From Euryarchaeota archaeon UBA86 (lineage in GTDB: Archaea > Thermoplasmatota > Poseidoniia > Poseidoniales > Thalassarchaeaceae), in assembly GCA_002503055.1 (NCBI GenBank), contig DAQX01000019.1, positions 1 to 50,773 on the forward strand: a stretch of 50,773 nucleotides of DNA. The letters are read 5' to 3'. Position 1 is the first letter of the stretch. Every line of letters begins with the position of its first letter. Positions 1-8,173 of this stretch are shown piece by piece. The notes beneath the pieces are model-generated. The model had not been told where the DNA came from and searched no databases. It saw nothing but the letters and a program-made list of their open reading frames with translations. Made by a program: the position numbers and the translations under genes.

Positions 1-104
1 GGTTCCGTTGTGAAATCCTTGTCGGGTTTCGAAGGAACGGCTTCGTCGTCGTCTCCCAGGCCTGAGTCTAGGCCCTTCCACCAAGTCTCGTCTGTATTCG
101 TCAA
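1..104 (-). CDS. Start of an unidentified gene, truncated by the window edge
   Basis: An open frame runs off the left edge, with no stop codon in the visible part. The first residues read approximately MTNTDETWWKGLDSG, followed by an acidic stretch. I place the start at a TTG at 104 because a GAGGG motif lies about eight bases upstream. A TTG at 125, directly after the stop codon of the biotin carrier gene, is the alternative. It follows the MCC genes on the same strand and is probably the last visible member of that operon. About 35 residues are too few to name a family. Confidence 0.4.
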   Translation of the reverse strand, partial: MTNTDETWWKGLDSGLGDDDEAVPSKPDKDFTTE

Positions 105-125
105 ATACGGTACCCTCTGATTCAA

Positions 126-626
126 CTAATTGCCCAACTCAACTAGGGTCGCACCCATATCGACTCTGTCTCCTTCTGAGAAGTTGAGTTTGACAACCTC
201 ACCGGACTTTGGCGCTTGGATTCGATGTTCCATCTTCATGGCCTCCATTACCAGAAGTGTCTGCCCCTCGCGAACTCTCTGACCTTCCTTCACATGGACT
301 TCGAGAATAGTGCCTGGCATTGGAGCGTTTAGTCCCCCTTCTCCAGATGAATCACTCGAGCTGCCTGGTTCGTGTCCGGTTACAACATGAATTCGTCCAT
401 CGAGATGTATCCACCAGTCGTCTCCTACTTTGGCTACATGAGCAATGTGCGCCGAGCCATCTATCTCCACTAGGAGTCGGTTTGCCTGAGTATCTCTAGT
501 GATGCTAATAACGCCGTATATCCTCTCTTGGCCGTCGGCTGTGAATCCAGAGAGATTCATGGTACCCTCTGAATCAGACAGTTTGGCAGTGTATCGGGTG
601 CTAGTTTCTGCTATGCTCCACTCCAT
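126..626 (-). CDS. Biotin carboxyl carrier protein of methylcrotonyl/acyl-CoA carboxylase
   Basis: The 166-residue protein carries the carboxylase biotin. The C-terminal 70 residues are a biotinyl-lipoyl domain with the motif VMEAMKMEH, the biotinylated lysine being K131. A Ser/Gly-rich linker (about 87-98) separates it from an N-terminal beta-rich part, probably a remnant of the BT domain that links biotin carboxylase to carrier in fused alpha subunits. In bacterial and mitochondrial MCC the carrier is fused to biotin carboxylase; here it is a separate gene, eight bases after the biotin carboxylase stop. The ATG at 626 has an AGGTGA ribosome binding site that overlaps the TAG stop of the upstream gene. 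The domain call is firm; the substrate is inferred from the neighbours. Confidence 0.93.
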   Translation of the reverse strand: MEWSIAETSTRYTAKLSDSEGTMNLSGFTADGQERIYGVISITRDTQANRLLVEIDGSAHIAHVAKVGDDWWIHLDGRIHVVTGHEPGSSSDSSGEGGLNAPMPGTILEVHVKEGQRVREGQTLLVMEAMKMEHRIQAPKSGEVVKLNFSEGDRVDMGATLVELGN

Positions 627-634
627 TGTATCAC

Positions 635-2167
635 CTATGGGAAGGACCTCGACAATGTCCTGAACGGATCGCCGGCATGTCCTGTGTGCTCATCGATTAA
701 TTCTCCGTCACCGCCGGCGCCTACCCTATCCAGTCCGAATCGGCTTGCTGCTGCTGCAATCGCTACGAGTGAGGCAGGATCGATTTCTGGTTCAGCAAAC
801 TCGGATATATCTGTTGAATCGAGATAATCAGTAGTTATTGATCCAGATACAAAGTCCGGATGCATTGCCATTTGACGCAGGAAACCTATGTTCGTGGTTA
901 CGCCCAAGGCCCTTAGGTCTGAGAGTGCATTGTGCAGTCTACGTGCAGCTGCGGTTCGAGATGGAGCGTGAACGACTAGTTTAGCGAGCATTGGGTCGAA
1001 GTCTACTGTTACTGAATCTCCCTCGCGAACTCCTGTATCGACTCTGATACCGGGTCCTGCTGGGGCTCGCCACATCGCTAAATCTCCGATTGCAGGAAGG
1101 AATCCTTTGCTCGGGTCTTCGGCATAGATTCGTGCCTCCATTGAGTGCCCAGTGATGCCGATGTCCGATTGATTAAGCCCCAATGGCATTCCTGCTGCTA
1201 CCTCGAACTGCTTGAGAACGAGATCGATGCCGGTAATCATCTCTGTAACAGGATGTTCGACCTGTAGTCGGGTGTTCATCTCAAGGAAGAAGAAATCGCC
1301 TCTGTCCGAAAGTAGGAACTCTACTGTTCCTGCACCTTCGTATTCGACTGCTTTTGCAGCCCTAACTGCTGCAGCACCCATTGCATCTCTTAATTCGGCG
1401 TTGACGACTGGGGAAGGTGCTTCTTCGATAACTTTCTGATGTCTACGTTGCAGAGAACAGTCGCGCTCATTCAGATGGATACAGTTCCCGTGAGAGTCTG
1501 CTAAGACTTGGACTTCTATATGCCTAGCACCAACCAACAACCTCTCGACATAGATTGTTCCGTCTCCGAATGCCGCTGAGGCTTCTCTAGAAGCGGCCTC
1601 GTACTCAGTTCTGAGCATCTTCGGTTCGCTAACTGCCCTCATTCCCTTACCGCCACCGCCAGCGCTTGCCTTGAGCAGTAGCGGGTAGCCAACTCTAGCA
1701 GCACATGCTGCCAATTGACCTAGATGATCCGCGCCGTCAGGAACTGAGAGTTCCTCGCCGGGAATTACAGGTACACCTGATTCCATCATCTTCAATCTTG
1801 CAGAAATCTTGTCTCCCATCGTGGAGATGGCTTCTGGAGGTGGCCCTATCCACACCAGTCCTGATTGCTTGACAGCAGATGCAAAGTCCGCCCTCTCAGA
1901 GAGGAACCCATACCCAGGATGAATGGCCTGAGTTCCACTGCTCTGGGCTGCGGCGATAATGGCATCCGAATTGAGATATGTCTCAGCCAGAGTCTTTCCT
2001 GGCAAGTGAATTGCTTCGTCTGCAATCTCGACATGTAGTGCCTTGGCATCCGCATCTGAATATACTGCTACCCCTCTGAGCCCGGCCTCTCTAGCTGCAG
2101 TAAGTACTCTAACGGCAATCTCGCCCCTATTGGCGACTAGTACTGCATTGAATGGTAGCTCGCTCAT
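635..2167 (-). CDS. mccA: Biotin carboxylase subunit of methylcrotonyl-CoA (acyl-CoA) carboxylase
   Basis: This subunit performs the ATP- and bicarbonate-dependent carboxylation of biotin on the carrier protein. The 510 residues cover the N-terminal biotin carboxylase domain (VLVANRGEIAVRV at residues 9-21), the ATP-grasp domain with the glycine-rich loop KASAGGGGKGMR (near 165-177) and the active-site motif EMNTRLQVEHPVTE (near 295-310), and the C-terminal domain. The length matches stand-alone AccC plus a short extension; there is no fused biotin carrier. It lies one base after the hydratase gene, with GGAAGG upstream of the ATG. The operon partners (an MCC-type beta subunit and a LiuC-like hydratase) point to 3-methylcrotonyl-CoA, but the same subunit could serve another acyl-CoA carboxylase. 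Confidence 0.93.
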   Translation of the reverse strand: MSELPFNAVLVANRGEIAVRVLTAAREAGLRGVAVYSDADAKALHVEIADEAIHLPGKTLAETYLNSDAIIAAAQSSGTQAIHPGYGFLSERADFASAVKQSGLVWIGPPPEAISTMGDKISARLKMMESGVPVIPGEELSVPDGADHLGQLAACAARVGYPLLLKASAGGGGKGMRAVSEPKMLRTEYEAASREASAAFGDGTIYVERLLVGARHIEVQVLADSHGNCIHLNERDCSLQRRHQKVIEEAPSPVVNAELRDAMGAAAVRAAKAVEYEGAGTVEFLLSDRGDFFFLEMNTRLQVEHPVTEMITGIDLVLKQFEVAAGMPLGLNQSDIGITGHSMEARIYAEDPSKGFLPAIGDLAMWRAPAGPGIRVDTGVREGDSVTVDFDPMLAKLVVHAPSRTAAARRLHNALSDLRALGVTTNIGFLRQMAMHPDFVSGSITTDYLDSTDISEFAEPEIDPASLVAIAAAASRFGLDRVGAGGDGELIDEHTGHAGDPFRTLSRSFP

Positions 2168-2168
2168 G

Positions 2169-3035
2169 CTAACCTTCCCCGTCCCTCGACGCCCAATCTG
2201 GCGGACGCCTCTCTAGGAACGAGGAGAGTCCTTCCTGACCTTCACGAGAGCCTCGCATCTCGCTGGTCTTGTCCAGAGTCCATTGTCTAAGTTCTTCAAA
2301 AGAGTCTGTCCATGTATCTAATTTCTCTACCAGTCTCTTTGCCTCAGTAACCGCCATCGGACCACTGCTCATCAGATCCTCAATCACAACTCTAGATGCA
2401 GAATCAAAGTCGTCAGTAGAATCAGTAATACTGCTTACCAAGCCGATTCTGAGTGCCTCTTCGGCCCCGACTCTGCTCGCTAGCATCGATAGTCTTCGGA
2501 ACTCGGCACTTCCTACCTTACGATAGACATAGGGCCCGATTACAGCCGGCAGGATTCCAAGTTTCGCCTCGGAAAGGGCAATTCTGGTATTTGGCTCGGC
2601 GATTACATGGTCAAGGCAGGATACCAATCCTGCACCACCTCCAAGAGCCACTCCTTGGACACATCCTATGGTGAAGCATGGGTGTGCCCAGAGACTGTGA
2701 AATAACCTGTCCAGTCTAGCCGAGTCGGTCCTATTCTCCTCAGGAGTCTTTGACCCGGCATCGCGCATCATGTTGATGTCTGCACCAGCGCAGAAGTGTT
2801 TGCCTGCAGACCGTAGAACTAGAACGCGCAGATGTTCAGAGCCTGACGAATCGTATAGTGAGCCGTTTACTCCAACGGAGCGTTTGGCCGTCCAATCAAG
2901 TAATTCAGTAATCTCAGAAATTAACTCGATGTTTAGGGCATTGTATGCTTCAACGCGGTCCAATGTAATGATCGCAGTCGGTCCATCGATATCCAATCTA
3001 CACATGCTGCATTCAGGAGTTTTGTCTGACATCAT
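2169..3035 (-). CDS. liuC: Enoyl-CoA hydratase family, probable methylglutaconyl-CoA hydratase
   Basis: A crotonase-fold enzyme of 288 residues that likely hydrates 3-methylglutaconyl-CoA to HMG-CoA, the step after methylcrotonyl-CoA carboxylase in leucine breakdown. Visible motifs are GKHFCAGADINMM, which forms part of the CoA and oxyanion site, GVALGGGAGL, which is the second oxyanion-hole loop, and SEAKLGILPAVIGPYV, which closely resembles bacterial LiuC/AUH-type hydratases. A short insertion near residue 60 makes it slightly longer than usual. Two adjacent ATG codons (3035 and 3032) follow a GTGAGG motif at the upstream stop; either may be used. The position between the two carboxylase subunits supports the leucine-pathway assignment, and a general enoyl-CoA hydratase is the alternative. 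Confidence 0.88.
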   Translation of the reverse strand: MMSDKTPECSMCRLDIDGPTAIITLDRVEAYNALNIELISEITELLDWTAKRSVGVNGSLYDSSGSEHLRVLVLRSAGKHFCAGADINMMRDAGSKTPEENRTDSARLDRLFHSLWAHPCFTIGCVQGVALGGGAGLVSCLDHVIAEPNTRIALSEAKLGILPAVIGPYVYRKVGSAEFRRLSMLASRVGAEEALRIGLVSSITDSTDDFDSASRVVIEDLMSSGPMAVTEAKRLVEKLDTWTDSFEELRQWTLDKTSEMRGSREGQEGLSSFLERRPPDWASRDGEG

Positions 3036-3039
3036 TTCC

Positions 3040-4599
3040 TCACATCCTGAATACTCCGTAATCTTGGTCGGGCATATCTGCGTTGAGACTTGCGGAAATA
3101 CACAGACCTAGGACATCTCTAGTATCTCTTGGGTCAATCACCCCATCATCCCAGAGTCTTGCTGAGGAATAGTAGGGGTTGCTCTCATTTTCGTACTTAT
3201 TCCTGATTTCATCCGGGTCAGCATTTCCGACAGTAGAGAGAACATCTGCAGCCTGTTCGCCGCCCATCACTGAGATACGAGCATTGGGCCACATGAATAG
3301 GAATCGGGGGTCGTATGCTCGCCCGCACATCCCGTAATTACCCGCTCCATGAGAGCCTCCGATGATTACTGTGAACTTTGGGACTGGAACACAAGAAACC
3401 GCAGTTACTAGTTTGGCGCCGTCCTTGGCAATTCCTCCGGACTCAGCCTCCCTTCCAACCATGAAACCTGAAATGTTCTGCAGGAAGATGAGAGGGATAC
3501 CTCGCTGGCCACAGAGCTCAACGAAGTGTGCTCCCTTGAGTGAGGACTCAGAGAATAGAATCCCATTGTTGGCAACAATTCCAACCGGGTAGCCATGAAT
3601 TCTGGCGAAGCCGCAAACTAGCGTGTTACCGTAGCGCTGCTTGAATTCATGGAATCGAGAGCCGTCGACTATTCTCGAAATTACTTCTCGGACATCATAT
3701 GGTGTTCTGTTGTCCTTAGGAATCACACCCAGCAATTGTTCTGGATCTTGTGCGGGTTCCTCAGGTCTGGAGACATCCAACCTGTGTTTTGGAGAGATAT
3801 TCAGATTCTCAACGATGTTGCGGACCATTCTCAGAGCTTCGGGCTCGTCTTCGGCGAAGTGGTCTGCAACGCCGGACTCTCTAGTGTGTAGGTCAGCACC
3901 TCCTAGATTCTCAGCGGTGACTTCCTCTCCAGTGGCTGATTTTACCAGTGGAGGTCCGGCGAGGAAGATGGTTCCGTTCCCCTTGACTATGATTGACTCG
4001 TCCGACATTGCGGGGATGTAAGCTCCACCAGCAGTACACGACCCAAGCACTGCTGCAACTTGGGGAATTCCCTTGCTTGAGAGAATTGCTTGATTTCTGA
4101 AAATCCGTCCGAAGTGGTATTTGTCCGGGAATACCTCATCCTGCATTGGTAGGAAGGCCCCTCCCGAATCAACTAGGTAGATGCAGGGCAGGTTGTTCTC
4201 CTCAGCGACCTCTTGTGCTCTTACATGCTTCTTCACAGTCATCGGATAGTAAGAACCACCCTTCACAGTTGCATCATTGGCAACAAAGAGGCATTCCCTA
4301 CCGTGAACAACACCGATTCCGGTGACAATTCCTGCGGAGTGTGCTCTGCCGTCGTACAACTCGCTGGCAGCAAGACTTGAGAGTTCTAGGAAAGGAGTGG
4401 CTGGGTCACATATCTCTGAAATTCTCTCTCGGGGCAGACTCTTGCCTCGCTCACGGTGTCGTTGGACATACTTCTCTCCGCCACCTTGCTTGACTAAGTC
4501 GAGTCTTGACTTGAGAGTCTCGCACAAAGCAGAATTATGCTCAAATCGAGACGAGAAATCTGCGCTGTCGGGGTCAATTGAGGTTGGCAACCGGTCCAT
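3040..4599 (-). CDS. mccB: Methylcrotonyl-CoA carboxylase, carboxyltransferase (beta) subunit
   Basis: The 519-residue carboxyltransferase moves the carboxyl group from biotin to the acyl-CoA. It contains both crotonase-like halves. The N-terminal half includes GRECLFVANDATVKGGSYYP and NLPCIYLVDSGGAFLPMQDE, followed by GSCTAGGAYIPAMSDE. The C-terminal half includes VGIVANNGILFSESSLKGAHF and GSHGAGNYGMCGRAYDPRF. These segments match the MCC beta family more closely than propionyl-CoA carboxylase. It is first in a tight four-gene block (spacings 4, 1 and 8 bases), which argues for a single transcript and complex. The ATG at 4599 follows a GGTGG motif with slightly long spacing. A 66-base spacer containing an inverted repeat separates it from the DUF63 gene. 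Confidence 0.95.
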   Translation of the reverse strand: MDRLPTSIDPDSADFSSRFEHNSALCETLKSRLDLVKQGGGEKYVQRHRERGKSLPRERISEICDPATPFLELSSLAASELYDGRAHSAGIVTGIGVVHGRECLFVANDATVKGGSYYPMTVKKHVRAQEVAEENNLPCIYLVDSGGAFLPMQDEVFPDKYHFGRIFRNQAILSSKGIPQVAAVLGSCTAGGAYIPAMSDESIIVKGNGTIFLAGPPLVKSATGEEVTAENLGGADLHTRESGVADHFAEDEPEALRMVRNIVENLNISPKHRLDVSRPEEPAQDPEQLLGVIPKDNRTPYDVREVISRIVDGSRFHEFKQRYGNTLVCGFARIHGYPVGIVANNGILFSESSLKGAHFVELCGQRGIPLIFLQNISGFMVGREAESGGIAKDGAKLVTAVSCVPVPKFTVIIGGSHGAGNYGMCGRAYDPRFLFMWPNARISVMGGEQAADVLSTVGNADPDEIRNKYENESNPYYSSARLWDDGVIDPRDTRDVLGLCISASLNADMPDQDYGVFRM

Positions 4600-4644
4600 G
4601 CTCTATGCCACCGAGGAAGCGAGTGGGACTTCAATTGAATGGAG

Positions 4645-4663
4645 TCGACATCATAGATGTCGA
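4645..4663. promoter_or_regulatory. Inverted repeat (8-base arms, 3-base loop) ahead of the MCC operon
   Basis: The arms TCGACATC and GATGTCGA are perfectly complementary around an ATA loop. The repeat begins two bases beyond the DUF63 stop codon and lies 45 bases before the mccB start. It could be a transcript-end hairpin for the upstream cluster, a leader hairpin for the MCC transcript, or an operator. A ten-base palindrome, TTCAATTGAA, lies at 4630-4639 in the same spacer. It belongs to a group of similar repeats in this window. Confidence 0.6.
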
Positions 4664-4665
4664 AA

Positions 4666-5946
4666 TTATACACCCAAAGCTAGCCTTCCGACATTGCGAA
4701 GTCCGGGGGCCATTCCAACGGTCAGGATGACCATCGAAATCAGTAGTCTCAGGTGCTGCTGTCTGTGCTCGAAATTTGCTATGGCGAAGAAGTACCAGAT
4801 GAATCCGCCAAGCATTAGTTTAGTCACAGTAAATCCGTAAGCTGAGCCAAATACCTCGATTATCTTCGCAGAGAACACATGCTTCTCAGTATAACCGAAC
4901 TCACTGATTCCAATAGCTGTCGCGATACCATCGAGGAATTGTCCTGCTACAGCCAGTGATACTACTGGAGATGCCATCACGGCTTTCAGTCGAAGGCTCT
5001 CGATCAGATCCTTCTCCTCGGACTCCCAGTCCTCGTATTCCTTCTCTGTCATGCCAGGAGGGAGTATTCCAGCGATATGTCCTGATTCAGACAACTGATT
5101 AGCCGCAGAAAGGCCATTTGAATGCATCCAATACACTAGCAATGCTGGCAGACCTAGAACAACGAATAGAGGCCATATTACTACATTATCGGAGTAACTA
5201 ATCCCATGTGCAAACAGTGGGCCTGCCAGAGTGATACAGCCACCTAGGCCGACTAGGAAAACAGTACGCTGAACGATTGTGAAATCAAATAGAGAATGAT
5301 TGCTCGTGACTGAGGGAAGTAGAAGGGCGGCGACAAAACATAACAGCATCGGCATGTTATCGAAATCAGATGAAGAAGTGATACCGCTGGCTTCTACTGA
5401 GGTGTAGTAAATTACAACCTGTGCCATGATGAGAATCATTGCAGTACTCTCAGCCTTGGAACGCATCTTCTCATAATCCAGATTGGAATTGGCAATTCGA
5501 TAACCCAATGCTCCGGCAAAAACCACCCATGCTGCGGTTTGGAAGTGTACTGCAGGGCTGACGAAGTAACTCTCGAGAGAGGAATCAAACATGCTAGCAT
5601 CTTCGACTACTTCTCCTAGAGCCGCCCAGAATACATATGGAATCAATGCAAGTAGAGTCGCGTCGCTAGAATCGATTCCTAGATACCTCAGCCAAGCTGC
5701 TAGAGAGACAGCGAATAGAGCGAGAAGAAGAGCGTAGGTCAGAGTGTTGGGGATATTGTATCCAGCATCAGAAGATGACTCCTGCAGTACTGGGTCAATG
5801 TAGTAATCATACAGGAAATTAGAGAGCGGGTTCTTGATTTCTAAGAATTCAAGAGAGATTCCTGCTATGACTAAACCGGTAACTAGGATGATGATGTTGG
5901 TGGCCCATCTTTCGTAGTCGTACATCTCCTCCAATGGGTTTGCCAT
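4666..5946 (-). CDS. DUF63 family archaeal integral membrane protein
   Basis: A polytopic membrane protein of 426 residues with roughly ten hydrophobic segments. Around residues 85-130 it has the arrangement seen in the archaeal DUF63 family: RYLG, then a hydrophobic stretch ending in a glycine/glutamate-rich segment (LGEVVEDASMF), then SPAVHFQTAAW. The function of this family is unknown. The C-terminal part contains an acidic loop, EEKDLIES, before the last membrane segments. It follows the KH-domain gene with a 39-base spacer that can fold in two alternative ways. Family assignment rests on pattern recognition and I have no reaction to offer. Confidence 0.75.
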   Translation of the reverse strand: MANPLEEMYDYERWATNIIILVTGLVIAGISLEFLEIKNPLSNFLYDYYIDPVLQESSSDAGYNIPNTLTYALLLALFAVSLAAWLRYLGIDSSDATLLALIPYVFWAALGEVVEDASMFDSSLESYFVSPAVHFQTAAWVVFAGALGYRIANSNLDYEKMRSKAESTAMILIMAQVVIYYTSVEASGITSSSDFDNMPMLLCFVAALLLPSVTSNHSLFDFTIVQRTVFLVGLGGCITLAGPLFAHGISYSDNVVIWPLFVVLGLPALLVYWMHSNGLSAANQLSESGHIAGILPPGMTEKEYEDWESEEKDLIESLRLKAVMASPVVSLAVAGQFLDGIATAIGISEFGYTEKHVFSAKIIEVFGSAYGFTVTKLMLGGFIWYFFAIANFEHRQQHLRLLISMVILTVGMAPGLRNVGRLALGV

Positions 5947-5953
5947 GACAATC

Positions 5954-5979
5954 CGTGAGGACTCTCACGCTTATGCGTG
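5954..5979. promoter_or_regulatory. Two overlapping, mutually exclusive hairpins before the DUF63 gene
   Basis: On the plus strand CGTGAG-GACT-CTCACG (5954-5969) and CACGC-TTAT-GCGTG (5966-5979) share the CACG segment, so a transcript can form one or the other but not both. Read in the gene direction, the second hairpin to emerge ends seven bases before the DUF63 ATG. No clear GGTGA ribosome binding site is visible next to this start. The layout resembles an attenuator or translational switch, but only the sequence symmetry is seen. Confidence 0.45.
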
Positions 5980-5985
5980 GCGGTT

Positions 5986-6735
5986 TCACTCCTCATCGAA
6001 AGTAACGGACTCATCATCTGCGAGTTCCATCACTTCTGAAACCTCATCAGAGTCAGATGGATCGATTTGTGAAGTCTTGTGTCTTCTCTCTCTTCGCCTA
6101 CGTGCTTGTGCTAGACCAGGAACAAGTGTGTCGAACTTGGAAGATTCACTTGTTCCACTCTCCTCGAATGTTTGCAGTTGACGAGATTGCATTCGCATGC
6201 GCTTCCTATCCTGCTCCAATCCGTGTAAGACTGTACTGTGCTCAGAACCACGCAGGATACCTTCGATTGCAGGTGCGGCAAGTGCAACACCATCTTGGTC
6301 ACCAATCACCAATACGGTGGAGCCGTGAATTGCCATCTCGCAGTTAGAAATCTCCTCGATTAGGCTGCGAATACGCCCATTTCTCCCAATCAGCCTACTT
6401 CTCATCCTGCGAGTTTGGTTTGGCTGTCTACCTACCCACTCGCGAATATCGTACATCCTGAGGAAAATATCGTCTTGAATTAACTGTACTGCCCTACTGG
6501 GGGCAAGTCCGCGACCAATTGCAAGAATGACATCGGGCATTTTCATTCTGACAACGGGGTCTGGTTCTTCTTCCCATTCAGCCATCACCTCACCAGTTTG
6601 CGAGTCGATGTCCAATATGGCGCCACTGGCTTCTTCCAGCATTTTACGGGTCTGACCAGCCTTGCCTATCAAGACGGCAATACGATTCTTGGGCACACGC
6701 GCTAGCAGTTCCACGAGTGCGGTGGAACCGCCCAC
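5986..6735 (-). CDS. KH-domain RNA-binding protein, archaeal Dim2/Krr1-like
   Basis: The protein has two KH domains with intact GxxG loops: GKAG at residues 24-27 and GRNG at 117-120. This is the arrangement of archaeal relatives of eukaryotic Pno1/Dim2, which bind near the 3' end of small-subunit rRNA during ribosome assembly. The usual archaeal protein is about 180-200 residues; this one has 249 because of a C-terminal tail that is first basic (residues 195-225) and then strongly acidic, ending DESVTFDEE. It follows RIO1 by five bases, the classical archaeal order aIF1A-RIO1-KH. The start is a GTG at 6735; a GTG at 6714, giving MELLARVPKNR, is also possible. Confidence 0.88.
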   Translation of the reverse strand: MGGSTALVELLARVPKNRIAVLIGKAGQTRKMLEEASGAILDIDSQTGEVMAEWEEEPDPVVRMKMPDVILAIGRGLAPSRAVQLIQDDIFLRMYDIREWVGRQPNQTRRMRSRLIGRNGRIRSLIEEISNCEMAIHGSTVLVIGDQDGVALAAPAIEGILRGSEHSTVLHGLEQDRKRMRMQSRQLQTFEESGTSESSKFDTLVPGLAQARRRRERRHKTSQIDPSDSDEVSEVMELADDESVTFDEE

Positions 6736-6740
6736 CCGCT

Positions 6741-7619
6741 TTAATCCCCGCCTGAGGAAGCCGAGGACTCAGGGACAGGGTCATCGAGCACTCTAGCGAG
6801 ACTCTCAGCCAAGTCGACATTGTGTCCTTGACGATTTATCCATTCAACAATTCGGGTGACATCTCTGACTAGGAACTCTTCGGCACTTGGGTGCTGGCGG
6901 GTGACACTCTGGCCTGCATCGATGACCCAAAGATCTTCTTCCTTGAGTAGAATGTTGTACTCACTGAAATCGGCGTGTACAAGATCGCACTTGTGCCAGT
7001 TTATGGCGATGAAATCCAAGAGTTCCTCAAATACTTCGTACGGATTATCGACTGTGATTTCCTTGAGTCTAGGACTTGGTCCCTTGTCATCTCCAATATA
7101 CTCCATGACGAGTACATTCTTCAGATTGTCAAGGGGCTCTGGGACTCTCAATCCATACTTCCTCATTCTTCTTAGATTGCGGAACTCCTTACGAACCCAG
7201 ATGTTGACAAGTTCCCTATGCCGTCTTGAGAGTCCCTTGAATCTAGGATCTCCGTCGATGTACTTGGCTAGACCCTTGAACACTGCATTAGTAGTATGGA
7301 AGATTTTGACAGCAACCGGTCCGTGATTGGTCGTAGCATGGAAGACATGTGCCTCTTTTCCTCTGGCTATCGGGTAGTCGATGGTCTCGATCTGCCCCTT
7401 CTGCATTAGCTTGTGAACTGCGAGTAATGTAGAGCGATCGAAGACCTGGTCGAAGACTCTTCTATCGACCCACTCGTACTTGCCCTTTCCCAAGACGCCT
7501 TGCAGGCCGTCCTCAATTTCATTGAACATGCGCTTGAATCTTGGTTCAGATATCCACTCGTGTTTCTTCTCTGCTCTAAGTAAAGCGTCGACCTCCGGAA
7601 GGTCATCGTACTCATCCAT
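6741..7619 (-). CDS. rio1: RIO1-family serine protein kinase/ATPase
   Basis: RIO1 acts in late maturation of the small ribosomal subunit. From the start used here (292 residues) the protein has the RIO nucleotide loop IARGKEAHVFHA (residues 85-96), the ATP-anchoring lysine K105 in VAVKIF, the catalytic loop LVHADFSEYNIL (D217, N222) and the metal-binding motif VIDAGQ (D234). A winged-helix-like N-terminal region precedes the kinase fold. I chose the ATG at 7619, four bases after the aIF1A stop and with a GGTGA site in front, instead of an in-frame ATG at 7661 that would overlap aIF1A by 38 bases. All catalytic residues appear intact. Confidence 0.95.
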   Translation of the reverse strand: MDEYDDLPEVDALLRAEKKHEWISEPRFKRMFNEIEDGLQGVLGKGKYEWVDRRVFDQVFDRSTLLAVHKLMQKGQIETIDYPIARGKEAHVFHATTNHGPVAVKIFHTTNAVFKGLAKYIDGDPRFKGLSRRHRELVNIWVRKEFRNLRRMRKYGLRVPEPLDNLKNVLVMEYIGDDKGPSPRLKEITVDNPYEVFEELLDFIAINWHKCDLVHADFSEYNILLKEEDLWVIDAGQSVTRQHPSAEEFLVRDVTRIVEWINRQGHNVDLAESLARVLDDPVPESSASSGGD

Positions 7620-7623
7620 ACTC

Positions 7624-8130
7624 TCACCCGAAGAACGAGTCGATGTCTTCCTCTGATTCATCGGACACGGATGGTGTCTCTTCGATTACTTCTGGTTCGG
7701 GCTCCGGCTCGGCCTCACCGATTTCTTCTGGTTCGGAAACTGACTCCAAAACCTGTTGCTCAGACACATCTCCCACACCGAACAAATCTACAATCTCAGG
7801 AAGTACTCCCTTACGTGAGAGGTAGAGAGACTGAGTCTTGGTGTATCGCATGCACACATTGGCCTTCTCATCCTGGAAGTCCCAAGGCTGAACCACAATC
7901 AAGTCACCCTCACGAACCCATTGGCGCCTTCTCATCTTGCCCGGGATTCTAGCAAGGCGGCTTTCTCCGTCCTCACAAACCGCCTTGACGCGGCGACCGC
8001 CGAGGATTTGATCTGCAATCGCGAACATCTCGTTGATCTTGCGGTTTGGAAGGGGTACGCGAATACGGTCGCCTCCAGATTCGAGCTGTGCTAAGAGCTC
8101 AGCGTCGACCTTCTCCTCTCTACGAGCCAT
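7624..8130 (-). CDS. eif1A: Translation initiation factor aIF1A with an acidic C-terminal tail
   Basis: aIF1A binds the A site of the small subunit and supports scanning and initiator tRNA placement. Residues 20-105 form the OB-fold, with RIRVPLPNRKINEMFAIA and RIPGKMRRRQWVREGDLI as typical eIF1A segments. Archaeal aIF1A is usually about 100-115 residues. This protein has 168 because of an acidic tail (about 120-168) rich in Glu, Pro and Ser that ends EEDIDSFFG. Eukaryotic eIF1A also ends in an acidic tail whose DIDDI terminus contacts eIF5B. The gene heads a cluster with rio1 and the KH gene. The ATG follows GAGGCCT. Identity is firm; a role for the tail is inference. Confidence 0.95.
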   Translation of the reverse strand: MARREEKVDAELLAQLESGGDRIRVPLPNRKINEMFAIADQILGGRRVKAVCEDGESRLARIPGKMRRRQWVREGDLIVVQPWDFQDEKANVCMRYTKTQSLYLSRKGVLPEIVDLFGVGDVSEQQVLESVSEPEEIGEAEPEPEPEVIEETPSVSDESEEDIDSFFG

Positions 8131-8173
8131 AGGCCTCGGTCGGTAGTCCCCTATGTGAAGTTGAGGTTGCAGT

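Noticed and set aside
4322..4840. A 172-codon plus-strand open frame across mccB and the DUF63 end
   Set aside because: It lies antisense to two clear genes and its translation has no recognisable features.
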